Assembly: GCF_000014225.1 (NCBI RefSeq) | Contig: NC_008228.1 | Coordinates: 806,001 to 870,000 of the forward strand | DNA length: 64,000 bases | Reading direction: 5' to 3' | From: Paraglaciecola sp. T6c | GTDB lineage: Bacteria > Pseudomonadota > Gammaproteobacteria > Enterobacterales > Alteromonadaceae | Shown here: positions 27,783-36,516 of the stretch, piece by piece | Numbering within the stretch: the first letter of the stretch is position 1 | Layout: each line of letters begins with the position of its first letter | The notes under the pieces: model-generated | The model's input: only the letters and a program-made list of their open reading frames with translations | Databases searched by the model: none | Told to the model about the DNA's origin: nothing | Position numbers and translations under genes: made by a program

Positions 27783-29168
27783 ATGTTTCGAATCCTCGCA
27801 TACAAAAGTGACTCGTTCTCGGAAATTAATTTCACAAAGAGTGAATCATCAAAGAACTTCAAAACGTTATTGATTGGAGAGAATGGAACAGGGAAAACTC
27901 GCTTATTAAATGAGCTGATATCAGCCGTTAGATCTCATCACCCATCCGAGAGTTCTAGCAGGACCAAAAAATTTAATTACGAGCTAGCTTATTTGAATGA
28001 GAGCAATAAAAAAATTTTACTAAACTCAAATAAAGCACAAGAAAAAACAGCCATAATAAGTAATAAAGTTATTGCTATCTCCGCTTCTAATAATGATAAG
28101 TTACCTTTCTCTGATAGTGACAAATTTTTTGATAAGAACTATCAATATTGTGGCATAAGAGAAACAAGCAATGCATCTTGGACTAGCTCCTTAATGAGAA
28201 AGACAATCGAAAACCTACTTGATTGTGTTTCTAATAACAAGATAAAGCCTCTTTCAAAAATTTTTAGTTTTCTTTCGTTTGAAAATATTATACGTATTAG
28301 GTTCAGTCTTAAAAAAACAACAAAGCTTGATTTGTTTAACTGCAAAGCAGAAGATTTGCTAGAATTTATTGAACACTATTCACTGAATTCCAGAAGAATG
28401 CAGGTGGACTTGATTCGTGAATTTGATTTAAAAGCAGCCAGAAATATTCTAAGTTATTTTAAAGATATCATTCTACGGGTATCTGATAAAGAAGCATATT
28501 TTGAGGTAAACCTATTGGATGATAACTACGGGTTTCTCAAAGCATATCAAAATATTGATCTCTTAAGGCGAGTCGGTTTGATTAGTGATGTATCTTTAAG
28601 ATTAGCAAAAGAGGGTGATAAACAAGACTTCACTTTTATGGATGCAAGTTCAGGAGAAAGTCAACTGTTACACAGTCTTTCATCTTTTGTAAGGTATGTT
28701 GTCGATGACTCTTTAGTTGTAATTGACGAGCCTGAAATAAGCCTACATCCCAACTGGCAACTAAAATATATTTCATTAATAGATTTGCTTTTAACCGATT
28801 TGAAAGGGTGTCATGTAGTCATAGCTACACATTCTCATTTTTTAGTTACTGATTTAAAGCCTGAAGATAGTTCATTGATAGTTTTAGAAAAAGATGAAAA
28901 GGGCATTAGAGCTACTCCTATCGAAAGTTCAACTTTAGGGTGGAGTCCTGAAAGTGTTTTATACAGAGTTTTCAATGTGAGGATAATTAACAGTGTCTAT
29001 TTAGATAGTGATTTACAAAAAGCACATCAATTAATGTCAAGTGATGATATAGACTTTGTAGAATTAAAAAAGCTAATGAGTAAATTTGAGTCACTGGTTT
29101 TAGATGAAAAAGATCCATTGAAAAAGTTCATTGGTGCTATGGAGGATTTTATTGATGAGCGTGGATGA
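27783..29168 (+). CDS. Septu-like ABC/SMC-type ATPase (PtuA-like)
   Basis: A 461-residue ATPase of the AAA_15/AAA_21 (OLD/RecF-like) type. Walker A is GENGTGKT (32-39), the signature is SSGES (289-293), Walker B is VVIDEPE (Asp315-Glu316) followed by ISLHPNWQ, and the H-loop is ATHSH (His350). There is no TOPRIM domain at the C-terminus, unlike OLD nucleases. The next gene is an HNH nuclease overlapping by 14 bp. An ATPase followed by an HNH protein is the layout of the Septu anti-phage system (PtuA-PtuB), in which the ATPase controls the nuclease. The length is near the lower end for PtuA. Defence function is inferred. Confidence 0.8.
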   Translation: MFRILAYKSDSFSEINFTKSESSKNFKTLLIGENGTGKTRLLNELISAVRSHHPSESSSRTKKFNYELAYLNESNKKILLNSNKAQEKTAIISNKVIAISASNNDKLPFSDSDKFFDKNYQYCGIRETSNASWTSSLMRKTIENLLDCVSNNKIKPLSKIFSFLSFENIIRIRFSLKKTTKLDLFNCKAEDLLEFIEHYSLNSRRMQVDLIREFDLKAARNILSYFKDIILRVSDKEAYFEVNLLDDNYGFLKAYQNIDLLRRVGLISDVSLRLAKEGDKQDFTFMDASSGESQLLHSLSSFVRYVVDDSLVVIDEPEISLHPNWQLKYISLIDLLLTDLKGCHVVIATHSHFLVTDLKPEDSSLIVLEKDEKGIRATPIESSTLGWSPESVLYRVFNVRIINSVYLDSDLQKAHQLMSSDDIDFVELKKLMSKFESLVLDEKDPLKKFIGAMEDFIDERG

Positions 29169-29778
29169 CTGGTATCTTAATATAACAGTCTTACCTAATC
29201 TTTCTAAAGAATCTGTTCATTATATAGGAAGTTTGATACCTCACGATCCTAGCCAATGGAATTTACAGACCAATGCAATGAAGAAATATAAGAAAGAGTT
29301 GTTAGAAAAGCTTGTAGATATTCAAGAAAATAGATGTGTTTATTGCGGGTTAGGTTTTGATCGAAAATCAGTTGACCGAGAGCATTTTGTACACAAAGAA
29401 GCAACCCGTGGATTTAAAGAGTTCATGTTCACACCTGAGAACTTGTTTGCTTCCTGTGAATTTTGTAATAGAAGATTAAAGAAACGAACCACAGTGATAG
29501 ATAGTTATGATAAAAACTACAGCGACTGTACATTCAAAATCATTCACCCATATTTAGATACACCATCCGAATTTATTTCATTTTTCCCAAGTAATGATGT
29601 TCCTTACGTCGTCAAGCCCACAGAGAAAGATTGTGGTAAAGGTGAAAGAACAATCGAGATGTTTGAATTAGATACCATTTCAATGTGGAAATTAAGGCAA
29701 GCTCATTTAAGTTGTATGGCGATGGATGAGAGTGAGTACGCAGAGATTTTAAAATATAAAGGATCATTTTCAGAATAG
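29155..29778 (+). CDS. HNH endonuclease (PtuB-like)
   Basis: A 207-residue HNH-family nuclease. The start chosen is ATG 29155, because AGGA at 29143-29146 lies 8 bp upstream; the frame is open further back to a TTG at 29131, but that would have no ribosome site. Two zinc-knuckle pairs, CVYC (61-64) and CEFC (101-104), flank the HNH core DREHFVHK (His77) and ENLFASCEFCNRRLKKR. The start overlaps the ATPase gene by 14 bp, implying translational coupling. In Septu systems the HNH protein degrades nucleic acid when released or activated by the ATPase. No reverse transcriptase or retron RNA gene is nearby, so a retron-type Septu is unlikely. Confidence 0.85.
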   Translation: MSVDDWYLNITVLPNLSKESVHYIGSLIPHDPSQWNLQTNAMKKYKKELLEKLVDIQENRCVYCGLGFDRKSVDREHFVHKEATRGFKEFMFTPENLFASCEFCNRRLKKRTTVIDSYDKNYSDCTFKIIHPYLDTPSEFISFFPSNDVPYVVKPTEKDCGKGERTIEMFELDTISMWKLRQAHLSCMAMDESEYAEILKYKGSFSE

Positions 29779-29869
29779 GAGTCATGGGGGGTAAGTTAAA
29801 TATTTAGAAATATGAATATTTCAATCAGTTGTGTCACCTTAAATAGTATATTTAAAGTCTTGAAATGGT

Positions 29870-29889
29870 TGTGCCAAAAACTGTGACAA
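29870..29889 (+). repeat. Subterminal direct repeat, right copy
   Basis: Identical to 15098-15117, same orientation, ending 60 bp before the right att repeat. Probable integrase arm-type site. Confidence 0.7.
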
Positions 29890-29949
29890 TATATATTGGT
29901 TGGTTTTATAACATACTGTTTTTACTAGTACATTAATTTTGCTGAGGTT

Positions 29950-29971
29950 GGCTTATCGACCAACTCCACCT
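29950..29971 (+). repeat. Right attachment repeat (residual rnpB 3' end)
   Basis: Identical over 22 bp to the last bases of rnpB at 15018-15039. The rest of rnpB is absent here, so this is the leftover end of the original gene after insertion. Confidence 0.9.
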
Positions 29972-29986
29972 AATTTCAATATTACT

Positions 29987-30005
29987 CCGCCTGATCATCA
30001 GGCGG
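29987..30005 (+). terminator. Displaced native rnpB terminator hairpin
   Basis: CCGCCTGAT-C-ATCAGGCGG is a perfect 9-bp inverted repeat 15 bp after the residual rnpB end, followed by TGTCTACTTTC. It is at the distance expected for the original rnpB terminator and is now separated from rnpB by the island. Confidence 0.6.
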
Positions 30006-30097
30006 TGTCTACTTTCATTTTTTAATAGCCTGCGTTGAATAATATAACTTTTTATTTCGCTATTTCTGTCTCTTATATTCAAAGTGCTGTCAGGTTG

Positions 30098-30140
30098 TAG
30101 ACTTTAGTCTAGGTTTTCCGCATCGTAGCGCATTGCGCTA
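30098..30140. promoter_or_regulatory. Two palindromes upstream of the PAS kinase gene
   Basis: TAGACT-TT-AGTCTA (30098-30111) and TAGCGCA-T-TGCGCTA (30126-30140) are perfect inverted repeats about 75-115 bp before the kinase start. They may be regulator-binding sites; the binding protein is unknown. Confidence 0.35.
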
Positions 30141-30213
30141 GCTAATCGCGATACAAAAGTTTACTTTTCTTATTAAGAGCCCACTGCATAGACGTCATTT
30201 ATTGTAGGTTTTT

Positions 30214-31404
30214 ATGGTAAAAAAAATAATCGATATGTTCAAAGGAAGAAGATTGGCCGCTCCATTAGTTAATTTGGAGCATAAGGATATGTTTCGTCTT
30301 GCAATGGAGCATTCAGCCATAGGTATGGCGTTAATATCACCAGACGGTACCTGGCTAAAAGTCAACAAAGCCATATGCGATATCCTTGGTTACAGCGAGA
30401 AAGAACTGCTTAAAATAGATTTCCAATCTATTACTCATCCTGAGGATCTACAAACTGACCTTACTTTTCTTAAGCAAATACTTGCCGGTGACATACAAAC
30501 GTACAACATGGAAAAACGTTACTTCCATAAAAGTGGTCGATTGATTTGGGCTAAGTTGACGGTGTCTTTAGTAAGAGACAAAGCACAACACCCTCTGTAC
30601 TTCATTTCACAAATTCAAGACATTACGTTGCAGAAAAAAGCCTCTGTAGATTTGTTGCAAGACAAGCAAGAAATGGAGGAGTTTGCCTATCGACTTACTC
30701 ATGATTTACGGTCGCCATTGAGCTCTATGGGCTATCTTATGAAGATGATCACACAACAGATTAGTAACGGTGATTTACAGAGTGCCTTGAAGACAGTTCA
30801 AACCTCTCACGACGGGCTCTCTAAATTAAGTGATTTGGTCAGCGGTGTTTTGGATGTGAGCAAAGTTAAGCTGCAAGAGGAGAGCTCCCAACCTATTGAT
30901 GTGTCAGTGATCGTGTGTGAAACACTGGCCGCTCTGAGTAATATGGAAAACTTCGAACGCTTAGACATTGAGACACGTTTTGAGTACATAGGAACAATCA
31001 ACACTCAGCCCTATAAATTTACCCAAATAATTGACAACTTCATTTCCAATGCGATTAAGTACCAAGACACGGGTAAGGCCAATTCTTTTATTCGCGTCTT
31101 AACCTACAAGCTGAACCAAGAGTTCGTGTTGGAGGTACAAGATAACGGTTTGGGTATTGATGAGGTGTATCGAAAAAAACTATTTCAAATGTTTGAACGC
31201 TTCCATCCTGCGGCTTCAGTGGGTACAGGGCTTGGTCTATACATGGTTAAAAAAAGTGCAGATTTAATTGGCGCTAAACTGGTTTATGCGGTTCCTGATA
31301 ATGGTGAGGGGTCCATTTTTCGTGTGACGCTACCACTGGATAACATACCTGCTCTTACTTTACCTGATAGCGAGATAAAAACGTCGCAACAGTTTGTTCA
31401 ATAA
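30214..31404 (+). CDS. PAS-domain sensor histidine kinase
   Basis: A 396-residue cytoplasmic-looking kinase without transmembrane segments. A PAS domain with PAC tail covers about residues 27-145. The HisKA phosphoacceptor is in FAYRLTHDLRSPL (His near residue 164). The HATPase_c domain has an N box FISNAIKYQ, G1 DNGLGID, F box FQMFERFH and G2 GTGLGLYMVK. It would sense an intracellular signal and pass phosphate to a response regulator, but no such gene is next to it. Its 3' end overlaps the convergent TetR gene by 50 bp. Confidence 0.9.
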   Translation: MVKKIIDMFKGRRLAAPLVNLEHKDMFRLAMEHSAIGMALISPDGTWLKVNKAICDILGYSEKELLKIDFQSITHPEDLQTDLTFLKQILAGDIQTYNMEKRYFHKSGRLIWAKLTVSLVRDKAQHPLYFISQIQDITLQKKASVDLLQDKQEMEEFAYRLTHDLRSPLSSMGYLMKMITQQISNGDLQSALKTVQTSHDGLSKLSDLVSGVLDVSKVKLQEESSQPIDVSVIVCETLAALSNMENFERLDIETRFEYIGTINTQPYKFTQIIDNFISNAIKYQDTGKANSFIRVLTYKLNQEFVLEVQDNGLGIDEVYRKKLFQMFERFHPAASVGTGLGLYMVKKSADLIGAKLVYAVPDNGEGSIFRVTLPLDNIPALTLPDSEIKTSQQFVQ

Positions 31405-31951
31405 TCTTTTTTAGCGGCAGGGAATTAGGGGTTTCAAAGCCAAACAAAACCGGATAAAACACAAATGACTTTAGCTGATAAACGAATTGTTTAGCCGCAA
31501 ATTCTATATTTTCTATTTGCAGTTTATTGTTAGCTACCCCTTGGCGCAAGAAAGACTCAAGGTAACGCATACAACCAAATTGATTACTGGCGATATGCTC
31601 GGCTAACGTCGGCTGTTGTAACATTTGCATAAAGGCTATTTTGGCTATACGTAAAAAGTGTTCGGAGTTAAGCAGTGACACTTCTTGTTGTGCGATTTTG
31701 GTCAGTTGAATATCAATCGCTACTTTGTTGCTAAAGCTCAACTCCTCATCTTGATTAAGGTGCTCAACCATTCGGCTAATAATCGCCTCAAATAGCGCAT
31801 CTTTGGTCACAAAGTGGTTGTATACGGTACGCTTAGAAGCCTGAGCAGCTTTGGCGATTTGGTCCATAGTGGTGTGTTCTACACCATTTTCAAAGAACAA
31901 TTGTTCAGCTGCATCTAAAATGTTTAAACGTTTCTTGTCCGATAATTTCAC
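31355..31951 (-). CDS. TetR-family transcriptional regulator
   Basis: A 198-residue TetR protein. The HTH is in residues 9-52 (ILDAAEQLFFENGVEHTT ... KRTVYNHF), followed by an all-helical ligand-binding domain. It diverges from a metallo-hydrolase gene across 143 bp that contains two inverted repeats of the same design (32022-32043, 32061-32082), so it probably represses itself and that gene. Its 3' end overlaps the convergent kinase gene. The ligand is unknown. Confidence 0.9.
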   Translation of the reverse strand: MKLSDKKRLNILDAAEQLFFENGVEHTTMDQIAKAAQASKRTVYNHFVTKDALFEAIISRMVEHLNQDEELSFSNKVAIDIQLTKIAQQEVSLLNSEHFLRIAKIAFMQMLQQPTLAEHIASNQFGCMRYLESFLRQGVANNKLQIENIEFAAKQFVYQLKSFVFYPVLFGFETPNSLPLKKIIEQTVATFLSRYQVK

Positions 31952-32021
31952 CCGAACTCCTCTTTTTATGTTTCTTTGCTAAAGGTTTAAAATCCGATTC
32001 AAGGGCATGGTATCGTAACTA

Positions 32022-32043
32022 AAGTAGACTTGATAGTTTACTT
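32022..32043. promoter_or_regulatory. TetR operator candidate 1
   Basis: AAGTAGACT-TGAT-AGTTTACTT is a 9-4-9 inverted repeat with one mismatch between the arms, in the divergent TetR/metallo-hydrolase promoter region. Confidence 0.6.
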
Positions 32044-32060
32044 TTTTGCTTCTTATGATA

Positions 32061-32082
32061 AATTACACTTCGCAGTTTACTT
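32061..32082. promoter_or_regulatory. TetR operator candidate 2
   Basis: AATTACACT-TCGC-AGTTTACTT has the same 9-4-9 layout and an identical right arm to candidate 1; the left arm matches the inverted consensus at 7 of 9 bases. It ends 12 bp before the metallo-hydrolase ATG. Confidence 0.5.
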
Positions 32083-32094
32083 TTTGGAAGGTGA

Positions 32095-33189
32095 ATGAAA
32101 ACCTTTATTTTCAGCACAATCTCGATACTGATATGTAGCTTCATAGGAGCATGCGCGTTGAACAAAGAATTAGTTGCCACGATTGGTGATGAAGAGCCAA
32201 GTAGCCCTCATTACGATGGTGGAAAATTTAAAAATGCTGTGCACAGTGAGCCGCCAAGCTTGGGTAAAACACTAGGGATCTTTGCTCGCTACTTTACCGA
32301 GAAAAAGGTCGATGCAGTGCCCAATGAACATGTGCCGGTACAAGCTGTTACGCGTCAGCAATTAGATGCACTAAGTGATGATAATGTTTACTTAGTTAAG
32401 TTGGGCCACTCGTCTATTTTGTTGAAAGTGTTTGGACAGTATTGGCTTATTGACCCAGTATTTTCTGAACGAGCATCGCCTTTTTCATTTATCGGGCCAA
32501 AGCGCTTTGAGCCGACGCCCATCAGTATCGAGGAATTACCACCAATCGATAAAGTATTCATATCACATAATCATTATGATCATTTAGACCAGGCTGCGAT
32601 CAAGTTACTCAATACCAAAACGACCTTGTTTTTGGTGCCGTTAGGCGTTCAAGGAGACTTGCAAAAGTGGGGCGTAAGCAATGACAAAATAAAACAGTTT
32701 GATTGGTGGCAAGAGTGGCAGACAGAGCATGCCTTAATCGCATTTACCCCTACACAACATTTTTCCGGTCGCGGGATTGGTGATGGAAATAAAACACTGT
32801 GGGGTTCTTGGGTGGTTAAATGCGATGGAAGAAGCTTTTACTTCAGTGGGGACTCAGGCTATTTTTCGGGCTTTAAAGACATAGGTGATAAATACGGACC
32901 GTTCGATGTAACCATGATTGAAACCGGCGCATATGACAAGGATTGGGCGGATATTCATATGACACCGGAAGAGTCTGTACAGGCACATATGGACTTAGCT
33001 GGTAAGGTAATGGTGCCTATCCATAACGGCACTTTTGATTTGGCGTTTCATCCTTGGTATGAGCCGCTAAACAGGGTTAAGCAAGCTGCTGCGTTGAATA
33101 AAGTCGCGTTGAGTACCCCTGAATTTGGCCAAGTCTTTACGCTTGACCAAGCGCCTATTCAAACCCTGTGGTGGAAGGAAGCACCTTAA
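32095..33189 (+). CDS. Metallo-beta-lactamase-fold lipoprotein (NAPE-PLD/UlaG-like)
   Basis: A 364-residue MBL-fold hydrolase. The N-terminus is a lipoprotein signal with a Gly-Ala-Cys lipobox (FIGAC, Cys at about 20), so it is probably anchored in the envelope. Metal-binding residues are in SHNHYDHLD (near residue 158), FSGDSG (near residue 262) and PIHNGTF (near residue 310). The family resembles NAPE-type phospholipase D/UlaG-like hydrolases. GGAAGGTG precedes the ATG. It is probably repressed by the divergent TetR protein. The substrate is unknown. Confidence 0.85.
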   Translation: MKTFIFSTISILICSFIGACALNKELVATIGDEEPSSPHYDGGKFKNAVHSEPPSLGKTLGIFARYFTEKKVDAVPNEHVPVQAVTRQQLDALSDDNVYLVKLGHSSILLKVFGQYWLIDPVFSERASPFSFIGPKRFEPTPISIEELPPIDKVFISHNHYDHLDQAAIKLLNTKTTLFLVPLGVQGDLQKWGVSNDKIKQFDWWQEWQTEHALIAFTPTQHFSGRGIGDGNKTLWGSWVVKCDGRSFYFSGDSGYFSGFKDIGDKYGPFDVTMIETGAYDKDWADIHMTPEESVQAHMDLAGKVMVPIHNGTFDLAFHPWYEPLNRVKQAAALNKVALSTPEFGQVFTLDQAPIQTLWWKEAP

Positions 33190-33282
33190 ATTGGTGATGG
33201 TAGCCTTAAGTCGACGAAATCGCACTGGGCCTTGGAATCAACCTTTAGGGGAATAACAAGCCTATCCGCGGGACATAAAAAA

Positions 33283-33318
33283 AGCCCGCCAGAACAAGTT
33301 TAAGTATTCTGGCGGGCT
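33283..33318 (-). terminator. Terminator of the RND operon (possibly bidirectional)
   Basis: AGCCCGCCAGAA and TTCTGGCGGGCT form a perfect 12-bp stem with a 12-base loop. On the minus strand it is followed by a run of seven T, 18 bp after the RND gene end. Confidence 0.85.
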
Positions 33319-33336
33319 GATGCTATCTAGCGCTAA

Positions 33337-36300
33337 TTACTCTCTTTCAATCACCGGCACTCGGCCCATTTCATCCAATTTCTGACCTTTCACTAGCATT
33401 GATAGTTTACGCATTAAAACGTAAAACACGGGTGTGAATATCAAGCCAAAGAATGTCACACCTAACATGCCACTGAATACCGCCACGCCTAATGCTTGAC
33501 GCATCTCTGCTCCTGCTCCAGTGGCTGCTGCTAGGGGTAAAACGCCAAGAATAAAAGCGAACGAGGTCATTAAAATAGGACGTAATCGTAGTTTGGCGGC
33601 ATCGCTAGCGGCCTCATATAAGCCAGCTCCTTCATGCTCACGGTGACGGGCAAATTCTACGATAAGAATGGCATTCTTACTGGCAAGACCAACGAGCACG
33701 ATTAAGCCAACTTGCGTCAAGATATTGTTATCTAGCCCCATAAGGTGCACACCGATGATGGCGCTAAGTAAACACATGGGTACGATGAGAATAACAGATA
33801 AAGGTAGCGTCCAGCTCTCATAAAGCGCAACCAGTAGCAAGAACACGAAGACCACCGCGAAGCCAAAAGCCAATATACCGGTACTGCCTGACTGTTGTTC
33901 TTGATAGGCCAATTCAGTCCATTCGTAGGTTATTCCGTCGGGCAAAATCTCTGCCGCGAGTCGCTCCATAGTGGCGATCGCTTCCCCTGAACTAAAGCCT
34001 GGCGCAGTACTGCCGATTAAATCTGCCGCTGGGTATAAATTATATCTTGGCACTCGTGAAGGGCCTGAGCGATATTCAAACGTTGCCACTGAGCTCAGGG
34101 GAACCATTTCACCTGACGAATTACGCACACGAATTCGCCCTATGTCATCGGCTTCCATTCTGTAAGGCGCGTCAGCTTGAGCCGTTACCCGGAACGTTCT
34201 GCCTAGGTAGCTAAAATCATTGACGAAGGCACTGCCTAAATAGATTTCTAGGGCGCTAAATACGTCTGATACGGATACACCCAATCGTTCAACTCGTTCA
34301 CGATCAATATCTGCGTACAGTTGCGGTGTGCTGGTTTCAAAGAAGCTGAACACCGCAGTGGTAGCAGGTTCTTGATTTGCTGCACCAGCGAGCTGCCACA
34401 TCGCTTGTTCGAGTGCTGGCAGGCCTCGGCCACTTCTGTCCTCAAGCATCATTTTAAAGCCACCGCCATTACCAATACCGCGCACTGGTGGTGGCGGAAT
34501 AACGACGACATTGGCTGAGTCGATAGAGCTCATTTGTGCCCTTGCGTTGCCAAGGACGCTGTTAAATGTAGCGCCAATTTCAGCGCGCTCATCAAAGGAT
34601 TTCATGATGGCAAAAATTGCCGCTGAGTTGGTGGCATTGGTAAACGTCGCACCGGAGAACCCAGCAAAAGCAACGGCATTCTCAACGCCTTCAATGCTAA
34701 GTAATTTATCTACCGCTTCTTGCACAACGGCATCCGTGCGAGAAAGCGAAGCACCAGAGGGTAACTGGACGCCAACAATCAAATAACCTTGGTCTTGAGC
34801 AGGAATAAAGCCTTTGGGCACGATGCTAAACATGTAAACCGTAAAGCCCATAAGCAACACATATACAAACGACATAATTGAACCATGGCGGACAAGCTTG
34901 GCGACCATGCGTGCGTATTTATCCGAGGTTCTGTCCATACCACGGTTAAATTTGCCCGACAGGTAATGAAATACACCGCTTTTTTCTGATTCGTCTTTAT
35001 GAGGCTTAAACAGCACTGCAGAGATAGCAGGACTGAGGATCAACGACACAGACACCGAGATGATAGTGGCTACGGCGATGGTGATACCGAACTGACTATA
35101 AAATTGTCCTGAAATACCGTCCACAAAGGCTGTGGGCAAGAATACCGCGACCAGTACTAGCCCAATCGCCAGTACCGCTCCGCCGACTTCTGTCATGGTC
35201 TGACGAGCAGCTTTTAAAGGACGCATACCATCGGCCATTAAACGTTCCATGTTCTCAACCACTACGATGGCATCATCAACAACAATTCCGATGGCTAACA
35301 CCAGACCAAATAAGGTCAAGTTATTTAAAGAGAAGCCAAATGCACTTAGCACTGCGAACGTACCGACTAATGATATAGGAATAGCGATGATTGGAATGAG
35401 CGCTGCACGCCAATTCTGTAGGAACACCATAATGACTAAAACAACTAGGGCTATTGCTTCGTATATGGTGTGTTCAACGGCGGTAATTGACTCGCTGATG
35501 AAGTTAGTCGGGTTGTAGGCTATTTCATAAGTTAAATCTGGTGGGAAATTTTTCCCGACCTCAACCATGGCAGCCTTAATAGCGTCCGCCGTCTCAATGG
35601 CATTCGAGCCTGGACGTTGGAATACCGGCATCGCGACGGCTTTTTTGTCTCCTAAATAACCGCGGGTGGTATAACTTTCTGCACCAAGCTCCACACGGCC
35701 CACATCGCGCAAGCGCACGATCTTTCCGTCTTGGTTTTTAATAATGACATTTTCAAATTCTTCAGGCTCAATCAGTTGCCCTTGGGTTTGAACGTTTAGC
35801 TCAAATGCAGTTTGTCCTGCATCCACAGGCGACTGATTTAAGGTGCCGCTTGCAACCTGAATATTTTGTCCTCGTAATGCAGTTACCACTTCTGCGGCCG
35901 TCATATCAAGAGATGCAATGATGTCTGGGTCAAGCCAAACGCGCATAGAGTATTGGCTGGCGCCAAAGGTTAAGATATCGCCGACTCCATCGATACGAGA
36001 TAGCTGGTCACGAATTTGTAGCGCAGCATAGTTAGCAATGTAGGTTTGGTCGTATGTACCATTGGGTGAGTACATGTTGACCACTAACATTAAATCCGGT
36101 GAGTTCTTTTTGGTGGTAATACCTAAACGGCTAACCGTTTCAGGTAACCTAGGTTCAGCGATGGCCACGCGGTTTTGAACCTGCACTTGTGCGTTATCTA
36201 AATCCGTTCCCAGTTTGAAAGTAACCGTGATGGTGACTCGCCCATCAGCCGTTGACTGAGACGACATATACAGCATATTTTCCACGCCGTTTATTTCTTG

Positions 36301-36504
36301 CTCCAATGGCGTTGCGACGGTTTTAGCCGCTATTTCAGCGCTTGCGCCTGGGTAGGACGCCACCACCTGAACAGTTGGCGGGGCTATTTGTGGGTACTGC
36401 TCAACAGGCAAACTGAAGTACGCAAGACTGCCTATGATTAAAACAATAATTGCCAAGACCGAAGCAAACTTCGGTCGGTCAATGAAGAAATGAGATATGT
36501 TCAT
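33337..36504 (-). CDS. RND efflux pump inner-membrane transporter (HAE1 family)
   Basis: A 1055-residue AcrB/MexB-type proton-driven drug exporter. It begins MNISHFFIDRPKFASVLAI, the typical first transmembrane helix, and contains two large periplasmic loops and twelve predicted membrane helices. The proton-relay Asp-Asp pair is in GLVLAIGIVVDDAIVVVENMER (about residues 407-408). It would export drugs or other small amphiphiles together with the adaptor encoded 12 bp upstream and an outer-membrane channel that is not encoded here. The substrate cannot be read from sequence. Confidence 0.95.
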   Translation of the reverse strand: MNISHFFIDRPKFASVLAIIVLIIGSLAYFSLPVEQYPQIAPPTVQVVASYPGASAEIAAKTVATPLEQEINGVENMLYMSSQSTADGRVTITVTFKLGTDLDNAQVQVQNRVAIAEPRLPETVSRLGITTKKNSPDLMLVVNMYSPNGTYDQTYIANYAALQIRDQLSRIDGVGDILTFGASQYSMRVWLDPDIIASLDMTAAEVVTALRGQNIQVASGTLNQSPVDAGQTAFELNVQTQGQLIEPEEFENVIIKNQDGKIVRLRDVGRVELGAESYTTRGYLGDKKAVAMPVFQRPGSNAIETADAIKAAMVEVGKNFPPDLTYEIAYNPTNFISESITAVEHTIYEAIALVVLVIMVFLQNWRAALIPIIAIPISLVGTFAVLSAFGFSLNNLTLFGLVLAIGIVVDDAIVVVENMERLMADGMRPLKAARQTMTEVGGAVLAIGLVLVAVFLPTAFVDGISGQFYSQFGITIAVATIISVSVSLILSPAISAVLFKPHKDESEKSGVFHYLSGKFNRGMDRTSDKYARMVAKLVRHGSIMSFVYVLLMGFTVYMFSIVPKGFIPAQDQGYLIVGVQLPSGASLSRTDAVVQEAVDKLLSIEGVENAVAFAGFSGATFTNATNSAAIFAIMKSFDERAEIGATFNSVLGNARAQMSSIDSANVVVIPPPPVRGIGNGGGFKMMLEDRSGRGLPALEQAMWQLAGAANQEPATTAVFSFFETSTPQLYADIDRERVERLGVSVSDVFSALEIYLGSAFVNDFSYLGRTFRVTAQADAPYRMEADDIGRIRVRNSSGEMVPLSSVATFEYRSGPSRVPRYNLYPAADLIGSTAPGFSSGEAIATMERLAAEILPDGITYEWTELAYQEQQSGSTGILAFGFAVVFVFLLLVALYESWTLPLSVILIVPMCLLSAIIGVHLMGLDNNILTQVGLIVLVGLASKNAILIVEFARHREHEGAGLYEAASDAAKLRLRPILMTSFAFILGVLPLAAATGAGAEMRQALGVAVFSGMLGVTFFGLIFTPVFYVLMRKLSMLVKGQKLDEMGRVPVIERE

Positions 36505-36516
36505 TTTATGCGTCCT

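Noticed and set aside
27783-29168. OLD-family nuclease or Gabija-type ATPase
   Set aside because: The protein ends soon after the H-loop region and has no TOPRIM motifs; the partner is an HNH protein and not a UvrD-like helicase.
24725-29168. Gabija-like system formed by the UvrD-type helicase and the ATPase
   Set aside because: Gabija pairs an OLD-TOPRIM nuclease with a UvrD helicase. Here the ATPase lacks TOPRIM, is coupled to an HNH gene, and is 268 bp away from the helicase, whose N-terminal half is an initiator-like domain.
27515-29778. Retron origin for the ATPase + HNH pair
   Set aside because: Some Septu-like pairs are retron effectors, but no reverse transcriptase gene lies nearby in the island.
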